DNA of 64,000 nt from Streptococcus sp. HMSC034E03. GTDB lineage: Bacteria > Bacillota > Bacilli > Lactobacillales > Streptococcaceae. The translations under genes were made by a program, and so were the position numbers. This document shows positions 6,961 to 16,118 of this stretch, one piece after another; positions within the stretch are counted from its first letter, which is position 1; each line of letters begins with the position of its first letter. The stretch covers positions 32,075 to 96,074 of the forward strand of contig NZ_KV804996.1 in assembly GCF_001811505.1 (NCBI RefSeq), in the 5' to 3' direction. Under the pieces are notes generated by a model. That model ran no database searches. It saw only the letters and a program-made list of their open reading frames with translations, and had not been told where the DNA came from.

Positions 6961-7395
6961 TTGGACTACCAACGGATCAATGACTATTTAACATCTATTT
7001 TTAATAACGTCCTTGTGATTGAGGAAGTGAGTTTGAGAGGTAGTCGTTTCAAGGATATCTCCATCAAGGAAATGCACACGATCGATGTGATTGGCAAGTT
7101 TCCAGATGTGACTCCAAGTCAAGTGTCCAAAGAGTTGATGGTAACTCTAGGAACCGTGACAACTAGCTTGAACAACTTGGAACGAAAAGGTTATATCGAG
7201 CGCTTGCGATCAGATCAGGATCGTCGTGTAGTACATCTGCATTTGACAAAGAAAGGTCGCTTGGTACATCGGCTCCATAGACGTTTTCACAAGGCCATGG
7301 TCGAAAGGATCATCGAAGGCATGAGCCCAGAGGAAATGGATGTCATGAGTAAAGGTTTGACCAATCTTTATCAATTTTTGGAGGATTTGAAATAA
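6961..7395 (+). CDS. fabT: FabT, MarR-family repressor of fatty-acid synthesis
   Basis: FabT binds DNA when loaded with long-chain acyl-ACP and represses the fab genes. The 144-residue protein has the MarR winged helix: [22 protein letters not shown] (recognition region, about residues 50-72) and the wing [17 protein letters not shown] (about residues 83-99). I chose the TTG at 6961 because it follows GAGGGAGG and gives the usual start LDYQRIND and 144 residues. The ATG-like start at 6940-6943 lies within that ribosome site region and would add seven residues. The stop overlaps the fabH start by one base (TAATG). Confidence 0.93.
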   Translation: MDYQRINDYLTSIFNNVLVIEEVSLRGSRFKDISIKEMHTIDVIGKFPDVTPSQVSKELMVTLGTVTTSLNNLERKGYIERLRSDQDRRVVHLHLTKKGRLVHRLHRRFHKAMVERIIEGMSPEEMDVMSKGLTNLYQFLEDLK

Positions 7396-8369
7396 TGGCT
7401 TTTGCGAAAATAAGCCAGGTTGCTCATTATGTTCCAGAGCAGATTGTCACAAATGAAGATTTGGCTCAGGTTATGGATACGAGTGATGAATGGATTTCAA
7501 GTCGAACTGGAATTAAGGAACGTCGCATTTCTAAGACAGAATCAACAGGAGATTTGGCTACTGAAGTTGCCAAACAGCTTTTAGAGAAGTCAGGGATTTC
7601 TGCTGAAGAGTTGGATTTCATCATCTTAGCTACGATGACCCCTGACTCGATGATGCCATCTACTGCAACACGTGTACAGGCTCGTATAGGTGCTCGTAAG
7701 GCCTTTGCATTTGATCTAACCGCCGCTTGTAGTGGTTTCACCTTTGCCCTTTCAACTGCAGAGAAGTTTATCTCTTCAGGAGCTTATCGTAAGGGTCTAG
7801 TTATCGGTAGTGAAACTATGTCCAAAACCTTGGACTGGACAGATCGTTCAACAGCTGTCCTATTTGGAGATGGAGCTGGTGGCGTCTTGTTAGAAGCAAG
7901 CGATAAGCAACATTTCCTAGCGGAGAGTCTCAATAGCGATGGTTCACGTAGTGAGTGCTTGACCTATGGGCAGACAGGCTTGACGTCACCATTTTCAGTT
8001 CAAGAAAATCCAGATGCTTTCTTGAAAATGGATGGCCGAGCAGTTTTTGACTTTGCAATTCGAGATGTTGCTAAGTCTATCAAAGAGACCATAGAGATGA
8101 GTCCTGTATCTGCAGAAGAACTAGACTATCTCCTGCTTCATCAGGCCAATAACCGTATCTTGGATAAGATGGCTAGAAAAATCGGTGTAGATCGTGATAA
8201 GCTTCCCGCAAATATGACCAAGTATGGAAATACTAGTGCGGCAAGTATTCCGATTTTGCTTTCAGAGTGTGTAGAAGAAGGGCTAATCCATTTGGATGGT
8301 AGCCAAAAAATACTCTTATCAGGCTTCGGTGGAGGTTTGACATGGGGCACACTTGTTGTTACAATTTAG
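7395..8369 (+). CDS. fabH: FabH, 3-oxoacyl-ACP synthase III
   Basis: FabH starts chain building by condensing acetyl-CoA with malonyl-ACP. The 324-residue protein shows the thiolase-fold triad at Cys112 (TAACSGF), His249 ([10 protein letters not shown]) and Asn279 (KYGNTSAAS), all intact. The N-terminal phrase [14 protein letters not shown] is the CoA-entry region typical of FabH. The start overlaps the fabT stop, so the two are translated together. acpP follows after 56 bases with its own good ribosome site. Confidence 0.97.
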   Translation: MAFAKISQVAHYVPEQIVTNEDLAQVMDTSDEWISSRTGIKERRISKTESTGDLATEVAKQLLEKSGISAEELDFIILATMTPDSMMPSTATRVQARIGARKAFAFDLTAACSGFTFALSTAEKFISSGAYRKGLVIGSETMSKTLDWTDRSTAVLFGDGAGGVLLEASDKQHFLAESLNSDGSRSECLTYGQTGLTSPFSVQENPDAFLKMDGRAVFDFAIRDVAKSIKETIEMSPVSAEELDYLLLHQANNRILDKMARKIGVDRDKLPANMTKYGNTSAASIPILLSECVEEGLIHLDGSQKILLSGFGGGLTWGTLVVTI

Positions 8370-8425
8370 GTAATTATGTGGTGAACACATTGTTATAAAA
8401 ACTATTTATTTTAAAGGAGTCTATC

Positions 8426-8650
8426 ATGGCAGTATTTGAAAAAGTACAAGAAATTATCGTTGAAGAACTTGGAAAAGACGCATCAGAAGTAACGCTTGAA
8501 TCTACTTTTGATGATTTGGATGCAGATTCATTGGACTTGTTCCAAGTAATCTCTGAAATCGAAGATGCTTTTGATATCCAAATCGAAGCAGAGGATGACT
8601 TGAAAACAGTTGGCGACTTGGTTGCTTACGTTGAAGAGCAAACAAAATAA
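8426..8650 (+). CDS. acpP: Acyl carrier protein
   Basis: The 74-residue acidic protein carries growing acyl chains on a 4'-phosphopantetheine arm. The attachment serine is Ser35 in the motif DADSLDL. The surrounding helix II ([15 protein letters not shown]) is the docking face for the Fab enzymes. An AAAGGAG site precedes the ATG. The length is typical. The gene sits between fabH and fabK; a BOX element and a GC-rich hairpin follow before the fabK promoter, so acpP may be the end of one transcript and also be read through. Confidence 0.96.
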   Translation: MAVFEKVQEIIVEELGKDASEVTLESTFDDLDADSLDLFQVISEIEDAFDIQIEAEDDLKTVGDLVAYVEEQTK

Positions 8651-8653
8651 TTT

Positions 8654-8760
8654 ATACTCTTCAAAAATCAAATTCAAACCACGTCAGCTTCGCCTTGCCG
8701 TACTCAAGTACAGCCTGCGGCTAGCTTCCTAGTTTGCTCTTTGATTTTCATTGAGTATTA
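8654..8760 (+). repeat. BOX element (boxA-boxC, no boxB)
   Basis: The 107 bases begin ATACTCTTC, contain GTCAGCTTCGCCTTGCCGTA of boxA, and end with the boxC segment CTAGTTTGCTCTTTGATTTT and TTGAGTAT. The 45-bp boxB module is absent and a short CTCAAGTACAG joins A and C. The ends are inverted copies, so the RNA can fold. It lies between acpP and fabK. Confidence 0.9.
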
Positions 8761-8771
8761 AATAAATGGAG

Positions 8772-8796
8772 AAGGAGTAGGGAAACCCGCTCCCTC
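8772..8796 (+). terminator. Weak terminator-like hairpin after acpP
   Basis: GGAG-TA-GGG pairs with CCC-G-CTCC around AAA and is followed by CTCTTGTTC. It may partly end the acpP transcript before the fabK promoter. The T-run is poor. Confidence 0.4.
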
Positions 8797-8802
8797 TTGT
8801 TC

Positions 8803-8849
8803 AGGTAATAGTTTGACAGTCAAAGTATAATGTGGTCGAACTATTACCT
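8803..8849 (+). promoter_or_regulatory. fabK promoter region: FabT box in a 15-bp inverted repeat
   Basis: TTTGACAGTCAAA (8812-8824) is a perfect FabT-type palindrome ending one base before the -10 box TATAAT (8826-8831). In addition AGGTAATAGTTTGAC (8803-8817) and GTCGAACTATTACCT (8835-8849) form a 15-bp inverted repeat with one mismatch around the -10 box. The arms look like two outer FabT half-sites. No good -35 box is present. Confidence 0.7.
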
Positions 8850-8871
8850 AAGCAAGACTCATGGAGGAGCT

Positions 8872-9846
8872 ATGAAAACACGTATTACAGAATTATTGAA
8901 TATTAAATATCCTATCTTTCAGGGAGGAATGGCCTGGGTAGCTGATGGTGACCTGGCGGGTGCTGTTTCAAAGGCAGGTGGTCTGGGTATCATCGGTGGA
9001 GGAAATGCTCCTAAAGAAGTGGTTAAGGCTAATATTAATAAGATTAAATCTTTAACAGACAAGCCTTTTGGTGTCAACATTATGCTTTTGTCTCCCTTTG
9101 TGGAAGATATTGTAGACCTTGTTATCGAGGAAGGTGTTAAGGTAGTTACAACAGGCGCAGGAAACCCTGGAAAATACATGGAACGCTTCCATGAAGCAGG
9201 GATTACAGTTATTCCAGTTGTCCCAAGTGTTGCTTTAGCTAAACGCATGGAAAAAATCGGTGCGGATGCCGTCATTGCAGAAGGTATGGAGGCTGGGGGG
9301 CATATCGGGAAATTAACAACTATGACCTTGGTTCGTCAAGTTGCAGCTGCTGTTTCCATTCCTGTTATCGCTGCTGGCGGTATTGCAGACGGTGAAGGAG
9401 CTGCTGCTGGCTTTATGCTTGGTGCAGAGGCTGTGCAAGTAGGGACTCGTTTTGTAGTTGCTAAAGAATCAAATGCCCATCCAAACTATAAAGCTAAAAT
9501 TTTAAAAGCTCGTGATATTGATACAACGATTTCGGCACAACATTTTGGACACGCAGTTCGTGCCATTAAAAACAAATTGACTCGTGATTTCGAGCAAGCT
9601 GAAAAAGATGCCTTTAAACAAGAAAATCCAGATTTAGAAATTTTTGAGCAAATGGGTGCAGGAGCCTTAGCTAAAGCTGTTGTCCATGGGGATGTGGATG
9701 GCGGTTCAGTGATGGCCGGCCAGATTGCAGGTCTGGTTTCGAAAGAAGAAACTGTTGAAGAAATCTTAAAAGATATTTACTATGGTGCAGCTGAAAAGAT
9801 TCAAGCAGAAGCTGCTCGTTGGGCAGGAGTTACAAGAAATGACTAA
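8872..9846 (+). CDS. fabK: FabK, FMN-dependent enoyl-ACP reductase II
   Basis: FabK does the last reduction of each elongation cycle using NAD(P)H and FMN, and replaces the triclosan-sensitive FabI. The 324-residue protein has the nitronate-monooxygenase-like TIM barrel: YPIFQGGMAWV near residue 12, TTGAGNP near residue 97, EGMEAGGH with the catalytic His near residue 144, and the phosphate-binding IPVIAAGGIADG and GAEAVQVGTRF. The ATG at 8872 follows GGAGG and gives the usual length; the upstream open frame from 8830 lies in the promoter. The stop overlaps the fabD start. Confidence 0.97.
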   Translation: MKTRITELLNIKYPIFQGGMAWVADGDLAGAVSKAGGLGIIGGGNAPKEVVKANINKIKSLTDKPFGVNIMLLSPFVEDIVDLVIEEGVKVVTTGAGNPGKYMERFHEAGITVIPVVPSVALAKRMEKIGADAVIAEGMEAGGHIGKLTTMTLVRQVAAAVSIPVIAAGGIADGEGAAAGFMLGAEAVQVGTRFVVAKESNAHPNYKAKILKARDIDTTISAQHFGHAVRAIKNKLTRDFEQAEKDAFKQENPDLEIFEQMGAGALAKAVVHGDVDGGSVMAGQIAGLVSKEETVEEILKDIYYGAAEKIQAEAARWAGVTRND

Positions 9847-10759
9847 AACAGCCTTTCTATTTGCAGGTCAAGGAGCCCAGTACCTTGGAATGGGACGTGA
9901 GCTATACGACCAATATGCTATCGTCAAGGAAACAATCGATCAAGCTAGCCAAGTCTTAGGTTATGACCTTCGTGACTTGATTGATAACGATGAAACGAAG
10001 CTACATCAGACTCGTTACACGCAACCAGCTATTTTAGCTACATCCGTTGCTATTTACCGACTACTAAAGGAAAAAGGTTACCAGCCTGATATGGTGGCAG
10101 GTTTGTCTCTTGGAGAATACTCTGCCCTGGTAGCTAGTGGTGCCTTGGATTTTGAAGCTGCAGTGGCTCTAGTTGCTAAACGTGGGTCTTATATGGAAGA
10201 AGCAGCACCAGTAGGATCAGGGAAAATGGTAGCTGTGCTAAATACACCAGTTGAAGTTATCGAAAAAGCTTGTCAAGAAGCTTCTCAACTTGGTGTTGTA
10301 ACTCCAGCCAACTACAATACGCCGAGTCAAATTGTTATTGGTGGGGAGGTAGCTGCAGTAGATCGTGCAGTTGAACTTTTGCAAGAAGCAGGAGCAAAAC
10401 GCTTGATTCCGCTCAATGTTTCTGGGCCTTTCCATACAGCTTTATTGGAATCTGCTAGTCAAAAATTAGCTCAAGCCCTGACAGAAGTTGAATTTTCTGA
10501 CTTTGCTTGTCCACTTGTTGGTAATACAGAAGCGAAGGTCATGGAAAAAGAACGTATTGCAGAACTCTTGACTCGTCAAGTTAAGGAACCTGTCCGTTTT
10601 TATGAAAGTATTGCAGTCATGCAAGAAGCGGGTGTCACTCGTTTTATCGAGATTGGACCTGGTAAAGTTTTGTCAGGATTCGTCAAAAAGATTGATAAAA
10701 CAGCTCAACTTTCTAATGTGGAAGATCAAGCAAGCTTACAAGCACTCTTAGAAAATTAG
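9839..10759 (+). CDS. fabD: FabD, malonyl-CoA:ACP transacylase
   Basis: FabD moves malonyl groups from CoA to ACP. The 306-residue protein shows FLFAGQGAQYLGMGREL at the N-terminus, the nucleophile elbow GLSLGEYSA with Ser90, and the partner His199 in GPFHTALL. The start ATG overlaps the end of fabK (AATGACTAA), so I rejected the longer frame from 9782. fabG follows after 32 bases. Confidence 0.97.
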   Translation: MTKTAFLFAGQGAQYLGMGRELYDQYAIVKETIDQASQVLGYDLRDLIDNDETKLHQTRYTQPAILATSVAIYRLLKEKGYQPDMVAGLSLGEYSALVASGALDFEAAVALVAKRGSYMEEAAPVGSGKMVAVLNTPVEVIEKACQEASQLGVVTPANYNTPSQIVIGGEVAAVDRAVELLQEAGAKRLIPLNVSGPFHTALLESASQKLAQALTEVEFSDFACPLVGNTEAKVMEKERIAELLTRQVKEPVRFYESIAVMQEAGVTRFIEIGPGKVLSGFVKKIDKTAQLSNVEDQASLQALLEN

Positions 10760-10791
10760 ACCAAAATGGTAGAAGTTCTGAAAGGAGAAAA

Positions 10792-11526
10792 ATGAAACTA
10801 GAACAGAAAAATGTCTTTATTACAGGCTCAAGTCGAGGAATTGGTCTTGCCATTGCCCATAAATTTGCCAGCTTGGGAGCCAATGTTGTCTTGAATAGTC
10901 GTGGTGAAATCTCCGAGGAGCTTCTTGCCGAATTTAAACCATACGGGGTGAAGATCCTTGCTATTTCTGGTGACGTTTCTGATTTTGCGGACGCAAAACG
11001 TATGGTAGACCAAGCCATTGAAGAGCTGGGGTCAGTTGATGTCCTCGTTAATAATGCTGGGATTACTCAAGACACTCTCATGCTCAAGATGACAGAAGAG
11101 GATTTTGAGAAGGTCTTGAAAGTCAATTTGACAGGGGCTTTCAATATGACACAATCAGTCTTGAAACCGATGATAAAAGCTCGCGAAGGTGCTATCATCA
11201 ATATGTCTAGTGTTGTTGGTCTGATGGGAAATATCGGTCAAGCCAACTACGCTGCTTCTAAGGCTGGTTTGATTGGTTTTACTAAGTCTGTAGCGCGTGA
11301 GGTTGCTAATCGTAATGTGAGAGTAAATGCTATTGCTCCAGGAATGATTGAATCAGATATGACAGCAGTTCTATCTGATAAGGTCAAAGATGCCATGTTG
11401 GCACAAATTCCGATGAAACAGTTTGGACAAGCAGAGCAGGTAGCTGATGTGACAGCCTTTCTTGCTAGTCAAGATTATCTAACAGGACAAGTAATTGCAA
11501 TTGATGGTGGACTAACCATGCAATAA
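10792..11526 (+). CDS. fabG: FabG, 3-oxoacyl-ACP reductase
   Basis: FabG reduces the 3-keto group with NADPH. The 244-residue short-chain dehydrogenase has the cofactor motif TGSSRGIG (residues 11-18), NNAG at 87-90, and the active site with Ser140, Tyr153 and Lys157 (YAASK). It ends with the typical IDGGLTMQ. An AAAGGAG site precedes the ATG. It lies in the continuous run fabK-fabD-fabG-fabF. Confidence 0.97.
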   Translation: MKLEQKNVFITGSSRGIGLAIAHKFASLGANVVLNSRGEISEELLAEFKPYGVKILAISGDVSDFADAKRMVDQAIEELGSVDVLVNNAGITQDTLMLKMTEEDFEKVLKVNLTGAFNMTQSVLKPMIKAREGAIINMSSVVGLMGNIGQANYAASKAGLIGFTKSVAREVANRNVRVNAIAPGMIESDMTAVLSDKVKDAMLAQIPMKQFGQAEQVADVTAFLASQDYLTGQVIAIDGGLTMQ

Positions 11527-11548
11527 GAGTTAAAATAGAGGTAGAAGA

Positions 11549-12784
11549 ATGAAACTGAATCGAGTAGTAGTGACAGGTTATGGAGTGACATCTCCAATCG
11601 GAAATACACCAGAAGAATTTTGGAATAGTTTGACAACTGGAAAAATCGGAATTGGTGAAATCACCAAGTTTGATCATAGTGAATTTGCGGTGCATAATGC
11701 GGCAGAAATCCAGGATTTTCCTTTTGACAAATATTTTGTAAAAAAAGATACCAACCGTTTTGATGCTTATTCTTTATATGCACTATATGCAGCACAAGAA
11801 GCAGTGAACAATGCTAATCTTGATGTAGAGACTCTTGATAGAGACCGCTTTGGTGTCATCGTTGCTTCAGGTATCGGTGGAATCAAGGAAATCGAAGATC
11901 AAGTGCTTCGACTTCATGATAAGGGACCAAAACGTGTAAAGCCATTGACACTTCCAAAAGCTTTACCAAATATGGCATCAGGAAATGTTGCTATGCGTTT
12001 TGGAGCAAACGGTGTTTGTAAATCTATCAATACTGCTTGTGCTTCTTCAAATGATGCAATTGGGGATGCCTTTCGTTCCATCAAGTTTGGTTACCAAGAT
12101 GTTATGCTAGTTGGTGGTTCTGAGGCTTCTATCACTCCATTTGCCATTGCAGGTTTCCAAGCCTTGACAGCTCTTTCAACAACAGAGGATCCAAGTCGTG
12201 CCTCTATTCCATTTGACAAAGACCGTAATGGATTTGTCATGGGTGAAGGATCAGGTATGTTGGTTCTTGAAAGTTTAGAGCATGCTGAAAAACGCGGTGC
12301 AACTATCCTAGCTGAAGTTGTTGGTTACGGAAATACTTGTGATGCCTACCATATGACTTCACCACATCCAGAAGGTCAAGGAGCTATTAAAGCCATCAAA
12401 TTAGCCTTGGAAGAAGCTGAGATTTCTCCAGACCAAGTAGCCTATGTCAATGCTCATGGAACCTCGACTCCTGCCAATGAAAAAGGAGAAAGTGGTGCCA
12501 TTGTATCTGTTCTAGGTAAGGATGTTCCAGTTTCTTCAACCAAATCCTTCACAGGTCATTTGCTGGGAGCAGCAGGGGCTGTTGAAGCCATTGCTACTAT
12601 TGAAGCTATTCGTCAGAGCTATGTTCCAATGACAGCCGGAACGAAAGAATTATCAGACTATATCGAAGCAAACGTTATTTATGGACAAGGCTTGGAACGT
12701 GAAATTCCATATGCTATCTCAAATACCTTTGGATTTGGTGGGCATAATGCAGTCCTTGTTTTCAAACGTTGGGAGAATAAGTAA
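11549..12784 (+). CDS. fabF: FabF, 3-oxoacyl-ACP synthase II
   Basis: FabF elongates acyl-ACP with malonyl-ACP and, in streptococci, also extends the FabM product. The 411-residue protein has the Cys-His-His triad at Cys164 (NTACASSNDAIG), His303 (NAHGTSTP) and His337 (FTGHLLGAAGA). The C-terminal NTFGFGGHNAVLVF is the family signature. The gene is two bases from accB, which shows tight operon packing. No FabB gene is in the cluster, as expected for the FabM pathway. Confidence 0.97.
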   Translation: MKLNRVVVTGYGVTSPIGNTPEEFWNSLTTGKIGIGEITKFDHSEFAVHNAAEIQDFPFDKYFVKKDTNRFDAYSLYALYAAQEAVNNANLDVETLDRDRFGVIVASGIGGIKEIEDQVLRLHDKGPKRVKPLTLPKALPNMASGNVAMRFGANGVCKSINTACASSNDAIGDAFRSIKFGYQDVMLVGGSEASITPFAIAGFQALTALSTTEDPSRASIPFDKDRNGFVMGEGSGMLVLESLEHAEKRGATILAEVVGYGNTCDAYHMTSPHPEGQGAIKAIKLALEEAEISPDQVAYVNAHGTSTPANEKGESGAIVSVLGKDVPVSSTKSFTGHLLGAAGAVEAIATIEAIRQSYVPMTAGTKELSDYIEANVIYGQGLEREIPYAISNTFGFGGHNAVLVFKRWENK

Positions 12785-12786
12785 AG

Positions 12787-13269
12787 ATGAATTTAAATGA
12801 AATCAAAGACTTGATGGCGCAATTTGACCAGTCAAGCTTGAAAGAATTTTCTTATAAAAATGGAACGGATGAGTTGGTCTTCAGTAAGAATGAAGCGAAA
12901 CTTGTTGCAGAAGCAAGTCAAGCACCTCAAGCTGTGGTTTCAGTAACTGAATCTACACTTGCACCACAAGCTCCAACTACAGCACCAGCTGTAGAAACTG
13001 TTCCAGAATCAAATACTACTGAATCTGTAGCTGAAGGGGACCTTGTAGAAAGTCCACTTGTCGGAGTTGCTTACTTGGCTGCCGGACCAGACAAACCTAA
13101 TTTTGTTTCAGTCGGTGATACTGTTAAAAAAGGCCAAACCTTGGTCATCATCGAAGCTATGAAGGTCATGAACGAAATTCCAGCACCTAAAGATGGTGTC
13201 GTAACAGAAATTCTTGTTGAAAATGAAGAAATGGTTGAGTTCGGGAAAGGTTTGGTACGTATCAAATGA
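12787..13269 (+). CDS. accB: AccB, biotin carboxyl carrier protein
   Basis: AccB carries biotin between the two halves of acetyl-CoA carboxylase. The 160-residue protein has a short N-terminal segment, an Ala/Pro/Thr-rich linker (about residues 40-82) and a C-terminal biotinyl domain with Lys126 in EAMKVMNE. The stop overlaps the fabZ start by four bases (ATGA). The linker is the flexible arm that lets biotin swing between AccC and AccAD. Confidence 0.96.
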   Translation: MNLNEIKDLMAQFDQSSLKEFSYKNGTDELVFSKNEAKLVAEASQAPQAVVSVTESTLAPQAPTTAPAVETVPESNTTESVAEGDLVESPLVGVAYLAAGPDKPNFVSVGDTVKKGQTLVIIEAMKVMNEIPAPKDGVVTEILVENEEMVEFGKGLVRIK

Positions 13270-13688
13270 TTGATATTCAAGAAATTAAAGAAGCTTTGCC
13301 ACACCGTTATCCCATGCTCTTAGTGGATCGTGTTTTGGAAGTCAGTGAAGATACAATTGTTGCCATTAAAAATGTGACGATTAACGAACCTTTCTTCAAT
13401 GGTCATTTTCCTCAATACCCAGTTATGCCTGGAGTCCTCATTATGGAAGCCTTGGCTCAGACAGCAGGTGTTTTGGAATTGTCTAAACCTGAAAACAAAG
13501 GGAAACTTGTCTTCTATGCTGGTATGGATAAGGTTAAGTTTAAGAAACAAGTTGTTCCTGGTGATCAGCTTGTCATGACAGCAACTTTTGTCAAACGTCG
13601 TGGCACAATCGCCGTAGTAGAAGCGAAGGCAGAAGTAGATGGTAAGCTTGTAGCAAGCGGTACTCTGACCTTTGCTATTGGAAACTAG
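13266..13688 (+). CDS. fabZ: FabZ, 3-hydroxyacyl-ACP dehydratase
   Basis: FabZ removes water from 3-hydroxyacyl-ACP to give the trans-2-enoyl substrate shared by FabK and FabM. The 140-residue hot-dog protein has [11 protein letters not shown] near residue 13 and the active-site segment [13 protein letters not shown] with His47, and Glu61 in IMEALAQ. It overlaps accB by four bases and is followed by accC after 11 bases, so translation is coupled on both sides. Confidence 0.96.
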   Translation: MIDIQEIKEALPHRYPMLLVDRVLEVSEDTIVAIKNVTINEPFFNGHFPQYPVMPGVLIMEALAQTAGVLELSKPENKGKLVFYAGMDKVKFKKQVVPGDQLVMTATFVKRRGTIAVVEAKAEVDGKLVASGTLTFAIGN

Positions 13689-13699
13689 GGAGGTTTTCC

Positions 13700-15067
13700 A
13701 TGTTTCGTAAGATTTTAATTGCCAATCGTGGTGAAATTGCTGTTCGTATTATTCGTGCGGCACGAGAGCTAGGAATTGCCACAGTTGCTGTTTATTCGAC
13801 TGCTGACAAGGAAGCTCTCCACACTCTTTTGGCTGATGAGGCTATCTGTATCGGTCCTTGCAAGGCTACAGAATCTTATCTGAACATCAATGCCATCCTA
13901 TCAGCTGCGGTCTTGACTGAAGCTGAGGCTATTCACCCTGGATTTGGATTTTTAAGTGAAAATTCTAAATTTGCAACCATGTGTGAAGAAGTCGGTATTA
14001 AATTTATCGGCCCGTCAGCTCGTGTCATGGATGTCATGGGTGATAAAATTAACGCCCGTGCTCAAATGATTAAGGCCAATGTGCCCGTCATTCCAGGGTC
14101 AGATGGAGAAGTCTATAATGCTGAAGAGGCTCTTGCTATTGCCGAAAAGATTGGTTATCCAGTCATGCTTAAGGCATCAGCTGGAGGTGGTGGTAAAGGG
14201 ATTCGTAAGGTTGAAAAGGCAGAAGATCTTGTTTTAGCCTTTGAAACAGCCTCTAGTGAAGCTAAAGCCAACTTTGGTAATGGGGCTATGTACCTAGAGC
14301 GTGTGATTTATCCTGCTCGACATATTGAAGTACAGATTCTTGCTGACCAGATGGGTCATGTTATTCACCTTGGTGAGCGAGATTGTTCTCTCCAACGTAA
14401 CAACCAAAAGGTTTTAGAAGAAAGTCCTTCGATTGCTATTGGGAAGACACTGCGTAATGAAATTGGTGCTGTAGCTGTTCGTGCAGCGGAGTCTGTTGGT
14501 TACGAGAATGCTGGTACTATTGAGTTTCTATTGGATGAAGCAAGTGGTAAATTCTACTTTATGGAGATGAATTCTCGTATTCAAGTAGAGCATCCTGTTA
14601 CAGAATTTGTTTCTGGTGTGGATATTGTGAAGGAACAGATTCGTATTGCGGCAGGTCAACCTTTGACTCTGAAACAAGAAGACATTGTTCTAAAAGGACA
14701 TGCTATTGAGTGCCGTATCAATGCGGAAAACCCAGCCTTTAATTTTGCACCAAGTCCTGGTAAGATTACCAATCTTTATCTCCCAAGTGGTGGTGTTGGC
14801 TTGCGTGTAGATTCTGCAGTTTATCCAGGTTACACTATTCCACCCTACTATGATAGTATGATTGCTAAGATTATTGTTCATGGTGAAAATCGTTTTGATG
14901 CTCTTATGAAAATGCAAAGAGCTCTATATGAACTCGAAATTGAAGGGGTTGTCACCAATGCTGATTTCCAACTCGATTTGATTTCAGATCGTCGAGTGAT
15001 AGCAGGGGACTACGATACTTCATTCTTGATGGAAACTTTCTTACCACACTATCAAGAAAAAGAATAA
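13700..15067 (+). CDS. accC: AccC, biotin carboxylase
   Basis: AccC carboxylates the biotin on AccB with ATP and bicarbonate. The 455-residue protein has the three ATP-grasp parts: FRKILIANRGEIAVRIIRAA at the N-terminus, the Gly-rich loop ASAGGGGKGIR (about residues 162-172), the metal-binding EMNSRIQVEHPVTE (about residues 289-302) and the C-terminal domain. The start follows GGGAGG. A complete BOX element lies between this gene and accD. Confidence 0.97.
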   Translation: MFRKILIANRGEIAVRIIRAARELGIATVAVYSTADKEALHTLLADEAICIGPCKATESYLNINAILSAAVLTEAEAIHPGFGFLSENSKFATMCEEVGIKFIGPSARVMDVMGDKINARAQMIKANVPVIPGSDGEVYNAEEALAIAEKIGYPVMLKASAGGGGKGIRKVEKAEDLVLAFETASSEAKANFGNGAMYLERVIYPARHIEVQILADQMGHVIHLGERDCSLQRNNQKVLEESPSIAIGKTLRNEIGAVAVRAAESVGYENAGTIEFLLDEASGKFYFMEMNSRIQVEHPVTEFVSGVDIVKEQIRIAAGQPLTLKQEDIVLKGHAIECRINAENPAFNFAPSPGKITNLYLPSGGVGLRVDSAVYPGYTIPPYYDSMIAKIIVHGENRFDALMKMQRALYELEIEGVVTNADFQLDLISDRRVIAGDYDTSFLMETFLPHYQEKE

Positions 15068-15071
15068 TGTA

Positions 15072-15225
15072 ATACTCTTCGAAAATCTCTTCAAACCGCG
15101 TCAGCTTCGCCTTGCCGTAGATATAGGTAACTGACTTCGTCAGTTCTATCCACAACCTCAAAACAGTGTTTTGAGCAACCTGCGGCTAGCTTCCTAGTTT
15201 GCTCTTTGATTTTCATTGAGTATAA
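15072..15225 (+). repeat. Complete BOX element (boxA-boxB-boxC)
   Basis: The 154 bases are exactly the 59+45+50 layout of boxA, boxB and boxC. The boxA part holds GTCAGCTTCGCCTTGCCGTA, boxB holds ACTGACTTCGTCAGT and CTCAAAACAGTGTTTTGAG, and boxC ends TTTCATTGAGTATAA. It sits five bases after the accC stop and thirty before the accD start, inside the operon. Confidence 0.93.
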
Positions 15226-15254
15226 AAATAGTATAAGACTGAAAAGGGGGATGT

Positions 15255-16118
15255 ATGGCTCTATTTAGTAAAAAAGATAAATATATTCGAATCAATCCCA
15301 ATCGTTCGACTGTAAATCAACCTCAGATCAAGCCAGAGGTTCCAGATGAGCTCTTCTCCCAATGTCCAGGTTGCAAATACACGATTTACCAAAAGGACTT
15401 GGGGAGCGAGCGGATATGCCCTCACTGTGGCTATACCTTCCGTATTTCAGCTCAAGAGCGTTTAGCTTTAACCATTGATATGGGTACGTTTTTGGAAATG
15501 TTTAAAGGAATTGAGACTCAGGATCCTTTGAATTTTCCAGGCTATCGTAAAAAATTGACTTTGATGCGTGAAAAGACAGGTCTTGATGAGGCTGTTGTAA
15601 CAGGAACAGCTTTGATTAAGGGAGAGAAGGTTGCCCTTGGCATCATGGATTCAAACTTTATCATGGCATCAATGGGGACAGTTGTTGGTGAAAAAACTAC
15701 TCGCTTATTCGAATTTGCCACAGATGAGAAATTGCCAGTCGTCTTGTTTACGGCTTCTGGTGGTGCCCGTATGCAAGAAGGAATCATGAGTTTGATGCAG
15801 ATGGCTAAAATCTCTGCTGCAGTTAAACGCCATTCTAATGCAGGTCTCTTTTATCTGACAATCCTTACGGATCCAACAACTGGAGGAGTAACAGCTTCCT
15901 TCGCTATGGAAGGGGATATCATCTTAGCGGAACCTCAAAGTCTTGTTGGTTTTGCTGGACGCCGTGTAATTGAAAATACGGTAAGGGAAGACTTACCAGA
16001 GGATTTCCAGAAGGCAGAGTTTCTTCTAGAGCATGGCTTTGTAGATGCAATTGTAAAACGGCGAGAATTGCCAGATATGATTGCTCGATTAGTAAGGTTG
16101 CATAAGGGGGATTGTTGA
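15255..16118 (+). CDS. accD: AccD, acetyl-CoA carboxylase carboxyltransferase beta subunit
   Basis: AccD with AccA moves the carboxyl group from biotin to acetyl-CoA. The 287-residue protein has the N-terminal zinc ribbon with CPGC and CPHC pairs (about residues 37-58), then the crotonase-like carboxyltransferase domain with [12 protein letters not shown] and the [10 protein letters not shown] loop. A strong AAAAGGGGG site precedes the ATG. The last base of its TGA is the first base of the accA start (TGATG). Confidence 0.97.
   Translation: MALFSKKDKYIRINPNRSTVNQPQIKPEVPDELFSQCPGCKYTIYQKDLGSERICPHCGYTFRISAQERLALTIDMGTFLEMFKGIETQDPLNFPGYRKKLTLMREKTGLDEAVVTGTALIKGEKVALGIMDSNFIMASMGTVVGEKTTRLFEFATDEKLPVVLFTASGGARMQEGIMSLMQMAKISAAVKRHSNAGLFYLTILTDPTTGGVTASFAMEGDIILAEPQSLVGFAGRRVIENTVREDLPEDFQKAEFLLEHGFVDAIVKRRELPDMIARLVRLHKGDC

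Noticed and set aside
9782-9838. N-terminal extension of fabD
   Set aside because: It lies inside fabK, and the ATG at 9839 gives the standard 306-residue protein with stop/start overlap.
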